From assembly GCA_021812265.1 (NCBI GenBank), contig JAKAOI010000106.1, positions 1 through 7,430 of the forward strand: a DNA stretch of 7,430 nt, written 5' to 3'. Each line of letters begins with the position of its first letter. Position 1 is the first letter of the stretch. Source of the DNA: Chloroflexota bacterium. GTDB lineage: Bacteria; Chloroflexota; Ktedonobacteria; Ktedonobacterales; JACDGC01. Below, one piece after another: positions 1 to 5,360 of the stretch. A program made the position numbers and the translations under genes. The notes under the pieces were generated by a model. The model searched no databases, was not told the origin of the DNA, and saw only the letters and a list, made by a program, of their open reading frames with translations.

Positions 1-504
1 AAATATGGATATGACGCTAAAGATAACGTATTGCGTATTACTTTGCTTAAAAGCGCAATCGATCCCGATCCTCACGCAGATGAAGGATTGCATCAATGTA
101 CATATAGTTTGTTTCCACATAGCGATGGCTGGTTTGATGGCGGTGTGCGACAGGCGGCGCATGCGTTAAACACACCGTTTGTCACCACAGTTATTGCCGC
201 AGAACAAATCAAAGCAGATACACTGCCATCCAAACGGGCGTTTGTTTTGGCAGATGAAAGCAACATTGCCATTGAAACAGTAAAACGCGCTGAAAACGCA
301 GACGCCGCCGTAATTCGTATTTTTGAATCTGGCGGGCGGCGCGGGCCGTTTACATTACGTTTTCCATGTACAATAGTCAGAGCTGAAGAAACGGATTTAT
401 TAGAAGAACATCCTATTTCTGCGCCAATTTCTGCAGTGGGCAATGAAATATATAGTACGATACAACCATATGAAATAAAAACATTTGTGGTATATTTTGC
501 CTGA
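1..504 (+). CDS. Alpha-mannosidase, GH38 family, C-terminal end (5' truncated by the window)
   Basis: This is the last 167 codons of a gene that begins before the window; the frame is open from base 1 and ends at TGA 502-504. GH38 enzymes are large (roughly 800-1000 residue) retaining alpha-mannosidases that remove alpha-linked mannose. The fragment matches the C-terminal beta-sandwich of the family, not the catalytic barrel. It opens with KYGYDAKDNVLRITLLKSA, followed by PDPHADEGLHQCTYSLFPH and GW, which is the conserved 'YGYD..LR..LL.S...PDP.AD.G.H...Y.L.PH...W' block. It closes with IQPYEIKTFVV, the usual 'L.P.EIKT' terminal strand. The catalytic nucleophile and zinc-binding residues lie upstream and cannot be checked. 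An ATG-like start inside the fragment (TTG at 31) is not a real start, because the homology continues upstream of it. The next gene, a predicted mannosyltransferase, starts 91 bases downstream. Confidence 0.88.
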   Translation, partial: KYGYDAKDNVLRITLLKSAIDPDPHADEGLHQCTYSLFPHSDGWFDGGVRQAAHALNTPFVTTVIAAEQIKADTLPSKRAFVLADESNIAIETVKRAENADAAVIRIFESGGRRGPFTLRFPCTIVRAEETDLLEEHPISAPISAVGNEIYSTIQPYEIKTFVVYFA

Positions 505-515
505 TGACCTATAAT
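485..515 (+). promoter_or_regulatory. Possible sigma-70-type promoter for the PIG-V-like gene
   Basis: A perfect TATAAT lies at 510-515, overlapping the region just after the mannosidase stop codon. The best -35 candidate is TTGTGG at 485-490, but the 19-base spacer is longer than the ideal 17. Transcription would begin near 522, leaving a leader of about 75 bases before the start at 596. The exact -10 is suggestive, although the region is AT-rich and the gene could equally be read through from the mannosidase. Confidence 0.3.
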
Positions 516-576
516 GACGAAATGGCGCATTGTATAGTCAAAAGTGGATACCCCTGAATTGCTTTGTTTATGCGTG

Positions 577-598
577 AAAGGATGATAAAAATATCATG
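577..598 (+). promoter_or_regulatory. Ribosome binding site with a small hairpin over the start codon
   Basis: AAAGGA at 577-582 is the only purine-rich Shine-Dalgarno candidate for the start at 596, with a long 13-base spacer. The spacer contains an inverted repeat, ATGATA (582-587) and TATCAT (592-597), around an AAAA loop, so the A and U of the start codon would be paired. The stem has only one G-C pair and is weak. Folding would shorten the effective distance between Shine-Dalgarno and start, or occlude the start. Confidence 0.4.
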
Positions 599-1867
599 AA
601 TTACCAGCCGGAATCTGATATGGCGCCTCGCAAACATATTAAGGCGCCGCTGGGGTCGCGCTTTCAATTTGATGATAGTAACGATTATGAACAAACGGCA
701 GTAAAAATAGCAGCGATTTCAGCTCCATCGCCGGCTTCCGCTGGCGCGCCGCGAAAAGTGATTATATGGCAGTCTACCATTATTTGGGCAGTCAGCAGAG
801 TGGTTATCATCATATTTACTGCTATAGCCGCACAATCACTGGGCTTAGCGCCGCACATATCCACTGCGGTGCAAAATTGGTATCGCTGGGACGCCCATTG
901 GTACATTAATATAGCGCAAAATGGATATACGAACGCAACTATGACGGCGTTTTTTCCTTTATTTCCTATTATTCTAAAAATAGCGGCGACCATTCTTCCC
1001 GGACATTCCTATGTGTTGGCTTCTTTGCTGCTGAACAGCGTTTTCATTTGGATTGGCCTGGTAGGGTTAGGGTTTCTGGCGTATTCCGAAACCGCCGATG
1101 TATCCATAGTTTTTCCGACTATATTGGTTTTTATGGCTTATCCGGTTATCTTTTTTCTCTCTGCGCCATATACCGAAGCGCTGTTTACTGCGCTGGCAGT
1201 TTGGGGACTTTGGGCGATCCGGCAAAAAAAATGGTATCTTGCCGCAGGGTTAACTTTTTTAACGGTTTTAAGCCGGCCAACCGGAATTATTTTATATGTT
1301 CCGCTGTTATATGAATGCGCCATTGTCATCGGTAAAAACAAAACCATACCTGTAAAAGATTACGCCGCCGGAGCGGTAAGCCTAATTTCCGCGCCATTAG
1401 GGTTAGCTGTATATTCTTGGTATGATTTTGCAAAATTTGGAGACCCATTAGCGTGGCTGCACGCGCAGTCCGCTTGGAGCCATATTTCTGTGCCCATATG
1501 GCAGGCAATATATGAAGAGCTGCAGTTTTATATTCATAAACCGACTTCAATAGATTTGGTGGCGTCATTGCTGCTGGTTGGTTTTATTATTTTTACCTAT
1601 AAAAAGCAGCCCATGTCGTATACACTTTATTGTGTTGCGCTGCTATTTTTGATTGTTGCGGCGCCGATTCATCTTTCCTATTATGCGCCTGGCTCTGCGT
1701 CTGTAACATCTGCCGCAAGGTATGTAATTGCCGCGATTCCGCTATTTTTATATTTGGGGAAACTTTCGGCGAAGCATACCACAGTAACGGCGATTGCAGT
1801 ATATGGCGGCTTGTTGCTGCAAGGTATTTTTATACTGCGCTTCCTAACAGGGGTGTGGGTAAATTAA
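596..1867 (+). CDS. PIG-V/Gpi18-like membrane mannosyltransferase
   Basis: This 423-residue polytopic membrane protein resembles the PIG-V (GPI mannosyltransferase II) superfamily, whose bacterial members are predicted GT-C glycosyltransferases using polyprenyl-phosphate sugars. Residues 1-54 are hydrophilic and rich in Pro, Ala and Lys; about ten hydrophobic segments follow, the first near 55-80. Family-like motifs are visible. WYRWDAHWYINIAQNGY (D99, H101) is the first-loop acidic motif expected at the active site. FFPLFP lies near 118, SAPYTEA at 189-195, RPTG at 227-230, and the late SAARYVIAAIPLF resembles the family's C-terminal 'R-Y-x-P-L' segment. The start at 596 is chosen because an in-frame stop lies at 575-577 and AAAGGA precedes it; ATG 620 is an alternative with no clear ribosome site. 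The neighbouring GH38 alpha-mannosidase suits a mannose theme, but acceptor and sugar cannot be read from sequence. Family assignment is fairly firm and mannose specificity is inferred. Confidence 0.78.
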   Translation: MNYQPESDMAPRKHIKAPLGSRFQFDDSNDYEQTAVKIAAISAPSPASAGAPRKVIIWQSTIIWAVSRVVIIIFTAIAAQSLGLAPHISTAVQNWYRWDAHWYINIAQNGYTNATMTAFFPLFPIILKIAATILPGHSYVLASLLLNSVFIWIGLVGLGFLAYSETADVSIVFPTILVFMAYPVIFFLSAPYTEALFTALAVWGLWAIRQKKWYLAAGLTFLTVLSRPTGIILYVPLLYECAIVIGKNKTIPVKDYAAGAVSLISAPLGLAVYSWYDFAKFGDPLAWLHAQSAWSHISVPIWQAIYEELQFYIHKPTSIDLVASLLLVGFIIFTYKKQPMSYTLYCVALLFLIVAAPIHLSYYAPGSASVTSAARYVIAAIPLFLYLGKLSAKHTTVTAIAVYGGLLLQGIFILRFLTGVWVN

Positions 1868-1903
1868 ATCAGGATTTTCGCTTCAACATGGAAAATTGGG
1901 AGT

Positions 1904-1929
1904 GTACAAGGGGGAGCTGCTCCTTGTAC
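1904..1929 (+). repeat. Strong inverted repeat (hairpin) downstream of the PIG-V-like gene
   Basis: GTACAAGG (1904-1911) pairs perfectly with CCTTGTAC (1922-1929). A G-T and a G-C pair extend the stem to about 10 bp around a 6-base loop. It lies 37 bases after the stop at 1867. No T-run follows, so it is not a typical intrinsic terminator; it may stabilise the 3' end of the mRNA, bind a dimeric protein, or be a small dispersed palindromic repeat. Its right half resembles a motif at 5261-5281. Confidence 0.55.
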
Positions 1930-1932
1930 GGA

Positions 1933-1972
1933 TGTCTGAGGTGTTCCCCCAGAGATCCCTCTGTTTCAGATA
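1933..1972 (+). other. Second, nested stem-loop in the sbcC upstream gap
   Basis: TGTCTGA (1933-1939) can pair with TCAGATA (1966-1972), including one G-T pair. Within it, CAGAG (1950-1954) pairs with CTCTG (1959-1963) around the loop ATCC. TCCCCC (1945-1950) inside this structure is also complementary to GGGGGA (1910-1915) of the preceding hairpin, so the two structures could be mutually exclusive. The pairings are seen by eye, and their function is unknown. If the promoter at 1991-2018 is the real one for sbcC, this structure belongs to the upstream transcript and not to the sbcC leader. Confidence 0.3.
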
Positions 1973-1990
1973 CGAGAAACATGCGCTTTC

Positions 1991-2018
1991 TTTTCATGCA
2001 AAAGGCCTATACTATAAA
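1991..2018 (+). promoter_or_regulatory. Likely promoter for sbcC
   Basis: TTTTCA (1991-1996) and TATAAA (2013-2018), separated by 16 bases, make a plausible sigma-70-like pair. An overlapping TATACT at 2008-2013 is an alternative -10. Transcription would start near 2025, giving a leader of only about 20 bases before the sbcC start. The region is AT-rich, so the exact boxes are uncertain, but this is the best promoter in the gap and implies that sbcC can be transcribed separately from the upstream membrane gene. Confidence 0.4.
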
Positions 2019-2028
2019 TATATACGCT

Positions 2029-2034
2029 TAAGGA
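2029..2034 (+). promoter_or_regulatory. Shine-Dalgarno site of sbcC
   Basis: TAAGGA lies 12 bases before ATG 2047. The spacing is long, but an in-frame TGA at 2041-2043 rules out any earlier start and the protein begins with the family's normal N-terminus at 2047, so this is the working site. Confidence 0.5.
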
Positions 2035-2046
2035 TATTTTTGACGT

Positions 2047-5000
2047 ATGCTGATTCAAGAAATTTCACTGGAAAATATTAAAAGTTACCATAAGGCTGTT
2101 ATTCGCTTTAATCGCGGCGCTACTGCAATAAGCGGACACAATGGCGCGGGTAAGTATACAATTATTGAAGCGATTGGCTATGCTTTATTTGATTTTTTGC
2201 CATATACGCGCACGGGTTTTTTGCGCGAAGGTGAAAAATCCGGCAGTGTGAGTGTGGAAATTATTTCGGGATTGGATGAGCGGCGATATCAGATAACGCG
2301 CAAAATTACCGCAACCGGAGCCGGCGCATGGACTGTGTACGATCCCGAATTGAATTATATGACTGCCACAGGTAAAGATGACACATTAAATTTTTTAAAT
2401 GAACATATGCAAATGCACAGCCCTGTATCGTTAGATAAGTTGTTTCAAAGCGCAGTTGCGGTTCCCCAAGGCACGTTTACTGCGGATTTTCTGCAAACCG
2501 GTTCTGTTCGCAAAAAGAAATTTGATGAATTGCTGCAAGTTGAATCATACAGAACGGTTTTTACTAATCTTATAGAATCTGTGCGAAACTTTGAACACAG
2601 GCTGCATGATAAACAAGTGGAAATTGCCGGACTGCAATCGCAAACTGAGCAATTGGCCGAATTAAGAATTCAGCGCGAAACTATTCGCCGGCAGCGTGAA
2701 CATACCCGCGACGAACTGTTTGTGTGGAAAGAAAAATTAGAATTGACGCAAGCCAAACTGGCGATTATCCAGCGACAGGAAGATGTTGTGCGCGAAATAA
2801 ATGCAGAGTTCGCGGCGCAGCGCAGCGCATTGCAAGTTTTGCTGGAACGGCAGACTTATGCGCAAGATCGTTGGCAGGCGGCGCAGCGTGATAAAGAGAT
2901 ATGCGAACGCACAAAGGCAGATTACACCCGGTATAACGAAACGGAGCAAAAACTGCAGCATGTTAGGAATATGCAGCGCGAAGCAATGACTTTGAAAACA
3001 TTGGCTCAATCTTGTGCGGCGGATTTGAAAAATATTGCAAACCAGATTGCTGATATGGAAGCGGCAATATCTCAGGCGGAACAAGCAATGCAAGAATGTG
3101 TTCTGCTTGCGCCGCAAGCCGCGCGTTTTAAAGAGCTGACTCAGAAAAAACAAATTGCGCAAAACGCCGAGGAAAATTATAAAAGAGAGCAAGAATTGTT
3201 GAAACAACGCAATGATGAATGCGGCGCTGCGCAAAAAAAATTGAGTGAAACGGAAACCGAAATAGCCGAAATATTACGCTTGCAACCGATTGCAGAGCAG
3301 TTTCCGGTGATGAATGAACAAAAAACTCTGCTGCAAACGCAAAAAAATGAGATTATTGCTGTTGTGTCGGTTCATAAAGAAAGACAAAAACGCATCAATA
3401 AACTGCAAAATAATGAGGCAGATCTGCAAAAACAGCTGCAAAAAATTTCCGCAGATATTGCAGATTTGCAGATAAAATTGCCCGAAGCGGCACAACTGCA
3501 CGAGCAAGAGCAGAAAACGAATGAGATTATGCGCGCCGTCGCCGCGCTGGAAGCTGAATATAACCAAACCGAGCAGGCTATGCTGGAAGCTAAAGATGGT
3601 TTGTGTCCATTTCTGAAAGAACGCTGCCTGAATATTGCGCAAAAACAATACGCTAATTTAGATGATTATCTTGGTGAGTTGGCGGCCAAACGCGCGGATG
3701 AGTTAAACACGATGCGGCAAACACAGGAAAAAGAAACGCAACGGCTTAAAGCTATTCGCTTGCTGGCTGCTGAGACCGTGAATATACCTAAACTGGAAAA
3801 AGAATTCACCGAAACACAAAAAAAACTGACAGAAACTGCGCGAGAGCTTGCCGAAGAACAAACTGCGGCGCAAATAGAAGCCGCGCGAATTGCTGAACTG
3901 CCAACGACGCAGCGACAACTTGAAGACACTGAAAAATCATTACAAGCCAGTGAATCGGCTTGGGCAAGATATAACCAATTAGAGTTATTGAAAAAAAATG
4001 CCCGGCAAACGAAAGATGATCTGCAAAAAACGGAAACTGCGCTGGCAGATATTCAAAAGCGGATTGCGCTTTTACAACCACTGAAGGATGAAGTTCCACA
4101 TATTCTTGCAGAGTTGCGCGCGTTGGGAAACCCAGAGCAAAAATTGGCGCAGGCGCAGGTAATTGCCGGTAATCGGGACGCAAGCGCCGCGAAACTTGCT
4201 GATTTACAGACACAAAAACAAGATATACAGCAAAAACTTGACGGAGTGACAGAACAGTTAACGCCGTATAGCGACTTAGATGAAACTGCTCTGCAATTTG
4301 AGCAGATTCTTTCGGCGGCAAAAGACGCGCATAAAGCATATGTGCAGGCAGAAAATGGCGCCGCGCAAGCCGAAGCTCTGCGACAGACGGCTGAAAAACG
4401 GCAACAGGAATATATCGAGGCGGCGCAGGTTTTAGCAACATTGCAAAACCGCATAGATATGGAAATAAAAAAACTGCAGGACCTGAATGCGGCAGAAATT
4501 CGTGAGGAATTTGAACAAATTCAGACAGCAATTTCCGAACATAACGAAAATGAGCGGATATATACCAGAGATTTACAGAAAATTGAGCAGGAAATTCAAA
4601 ATAAGGCGGAGCTGCTTTCCCGGCTGGAATTGTTGCAAAACACCGCGCAATCGCTTACGCAAGTAAAAGAAAGTTTTGAATTTTGCCGAGAAAAAATTCG
4701 GAACTCCGGACAATATGTAATGGCAGCTTTGCTGAAAAAAATATCCGACACCGCCAATATCATTTTCTGTGATATTATGGGGTCTCGCCAGATTACTCTT
4801 ACATGGAATGAAGATTATGAAATTATGCTGCGCAGCGGGGCAAATAGCCGCACTTTTGCTCAGCTAAGCGGCGGAGAGCAGATGAGCGCAGCTTTAGCAG
4901 TGCGGCTGGCAATATTGCGCACATTAACCAGATCCTCACTGGCAATATTTGATGAACCGACACAAAATATGGATACGGAACGACGGCAGAATTTAGCCGG

Positions 5001-5148
5001 CCAAATACGCAGAATCCGCGATTTTGAGCAAATTATTGTTATCAGTCATGATGATACTTTTGAAGACGGTTTAGATAGCATTGTGCGACTGGAGAAGCGT
5101 GACAGCGTAACATATATTGCCGCGGAAGGCTTGAAAGCGTTTGCGTAA
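2047..5148 (+). CDS. sbcC: SbcC/Rad50-type exonuclease subunit, SMC-like ATPase
   Basis: This complete 1033-residue protein is the ATPase partner expected to work with the nuclease SbcD (Mre11) in processing double-strand ends and hairpins. It starts MLIQEISLENIKSY, the standard N-terminus of the family. The N-lobe has Walker A GHNGAGK at 30-36 and the Q-loop in AVPQGTFTADFL (Q141). Residues of about 165-880 are Gln/Glu/Lys/Leu-rich heptad-like coiled coil in two nearly equal arms. These meet at CPFLKERC (C520, C527), the presumed zinc hook. The C-lobe has the ABC signature LSGGEQ (940-945), Walker B LAIFDEPT (D969, E970), the D-loop NMD, and the H-loop ISHDD (H1001). Length is close to E. 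coli SbcC (1048). Two oddities stand out: the residue after the Walker A Lys is Tyr37 where Ser or Thr is usual, and the hook is CX6C instead of CX2C. No sbcD is adjacent in the window. The frame is intact throughout, so it is not a pseudogene by reading frame. Confidence 0.9.
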   Translation: MLIQEISLENIKSYHKAVIRFNRGATAISGHNGAGKYTIIEAIGYALFDFLPYTRTGFLREGEKSGSVSVEIISGLDERRYQITRKITATGAGAWTVYDPELNYMTATGKDDTLNFLNEHMQMHSPVSLDKLFQSAVAVPQGTFTADFLQTGSVRKKKFDELLQVESYRTVFTNLIESVRNFEHRLHDKQVEIAGLQSQTEQLAELRIQRETIRRQREHTRDELFVWKEKLELTQAKLAIIQRQEDVVREINAEFAAQRSALQVLLERQTYAQDRWQAAQRDKEICERTKADYTRYNETEQKLQHVRNMQREAMTLKTLAQSCAADLKNIANQIADMEAAISQAEQAMQECVLLAPQAARFKELTQKKQIAQNAEENYKREQELLKQRNDECGAAQKKLSETETEIAEILRLQPIAEQFPVMNEQKTLLQTQKNEIIAVVSVHKERQKRINKLQNNEADLQKQLQKISADIADLQIKLPEAAQLHEQEQKTNEIMRAVAALEAEYNQTEQAMLEAKDGLCPFLKERCLNIAQKQYANLDDYLGELAAKRADELNTMRQTQEKETQRLKAIRLLAAETVNIPKLEKEFTETQKKLTETARELAEEQTAAQIEAARIAELPTTQRQLEDTEKSLQASESAWARYNQLELLKKNARQTKDDLQKTETALADIQKRIALLQPLKDEVPHILAELRALGNPEQKLAQAQVIAGNRDASAAKLADLQTQKQDIQQKLDGVTEQLTPYSDLDETALQFEQILSAAKDAHKAYVQAENGAAQAEALRQTAEKRQQEYIEAAQVLATLQNRIDMEIKKLQDLNAAEIREEFEQIQTAISEHNENERIYTRDLQKIEQEIQNKAELLSRLELLQNTAQSLTQVKESFEFCREKIRNSGQYVMAALLKKISDTANIIFCDIMGSRQITLTWNEDYEIMLRSGANSRTFAQLSGGEQMSAALAVRLAILRTLTRSSLAIFDEPTQNMDTERRQNLAGQIRRIRDFEQIIVISHDDTFEDGLDSIVRLEKRDSVTYIAAEGLKAFA

Positions 5149-5161
5149 CTGTGGCTTTCTT

Positions 5162-5181
5162 AGAATTTTATAAGAAATTCT
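5162..5181 (+). terminator. Weak AT-rich hairpin after sbcC, possible terminator
   Basis: AGAATTT (5162-5168) pairs with AAATTCT (5175-5181) around a 6-base loop, 13 bases after the sbcC stop. The stem has only two G-C pairs and the following bases (GCGATTTTC) hold just four T's, so termination here would be inefficient. It is the only terminator-like structure I see between sbcC and the next gene. Confidence 0.22.
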
Positions 5182-5221
5182 GCGATTTTCGTGAGTCGTT
5201 TCATCAAAGATTTTTGAGAAA

Positions 5222-5259
5222 AAACTGTTTAAAAAAATAGATTTTCTAATAAACTGTTT
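5222..5259 (+). repeat. Pair of AAACTGTTT palindromic sites
   Basis: AAACTGTTT occurs at 5222-5230 and again at 5251-5259, 29 bases centre to centre. Each copy is itself a palindrome around the middle T. The pair sits just upstream of the likely promoter at 5282-5290 and could be an operator pair. The sequence is AT-rich, so chance occurrence is quite possible. Confidence 0.25.
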
Positions 5260-5260
5260 T

Positions 5261-5281
5261 GGAGCAGCGCCCTTGTATCGG
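5261..5281 (+). repeat. Imperfect copy of the motif found at 1913-1931
   Basis: GGAGCAGCGCCCTTGTATCGG here aligns with GGAGCTGCTCCTTGTACGG at 1913-1931, with two substitutions and two single-base insertions. The first copy is half of a strong palindrome; this copy lacks the left arm. It abuts the extended -10 element starting at 5282, so it occupies the spacer and -35 region of that promoter. It could be a regulatory site or a remnant of a small dispersed repeat. Confidence 0.35.
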
Positions 5282-5290
5282 TGATATACT
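5282..5290 (+). promoter_or_regulatory. Likely extended -10 promoter for the acyl-CoA synthetase operon
   Basis: TGATATACT combines the TGn extension with TATACT, one mismatch from TATAAT. No good -35 stands at 17 bases; TTGGAG (5259-5264) is 20 bases away. That fits an extended -10 promoter, which depends little on a -35, or an activated one. Transcription would start near 5297, giving a leader of about 64 bases before the start codon at 5361. Confidence 0.42.
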
Positions 5291-5347
5291 AAAGTCAACA
5301 TAAGCAGAAGAAACTCCGCTTATAAACAGATTTTGTAGAAACGGAGC

Positions 5348-5352
5348 AAGGA
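5348..5352 (+). promoter_or_regulatory. Shine-Dalgarno site that favours ATG 5361
   Basis: AAGGA lies 8 bases before ATG 5361, the ideal distance, and only 2 bases before the in-frame TTG at 5355. A second purine site, GGAG at 5343-5346, is 8 bases before the TTG, so that start is possible but less likely because ATG is the stronger codon. Confidence 0.6.
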
Positions 5353-5360
5353 CTTTGACA

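Noticed and set aside
1896..2081. A small + strand frame of 61 codons spanning the gap and the start of sbcC
   Set aside because: It begins at a TTG without a ribosome site, crosses the hairpin and promoter region, overlaps the sbcC start, and its product shows no recognisable pattern.
3233..3240. A run of eight A's in sbcC as a possible programmed frameshift site
   Set aside because: The normal frame stays open on both sides and the coiled-coil pattern continues, with no sign of a required frame change or a truncated product.
3806..4531. A 241-codon open frame on the - strand inside sbcC
   Set aside because: It lies wholly opposite the coiled-coil region of a well-supported gene. The Gln/Glu/Lys-rich codons of the + strand produce Phe/Leu/Cys-rich antisense frames without stops. 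No domain or ribosome site supports it, and the same holds for the other - strand frames in sbcC.
5291..5356. AAAGTC (5291-5296) pairing with GACTTT (5351-5356), plus CTCCG (5314-5318) with CGGAG (5342-5346), as a riboswitch-like leader
   Set aside because: With the -10 at 5285-5290, transcription should start near 5297, so the first arm would not be in the RNA. The inner stem is only 5 bp with a 23-base loop and excludes the ATAAGC/GCTTAT hairpin. No known riboswitch or T-box motif is visible.
5355..5357. TTG as the start codon of the acyl-CoA synthetase
   Set aside because: ATG 5361, two codons on, has AAGGA at the ideal 8-base spacing. The TTG would depend on the weaker GGAG site.
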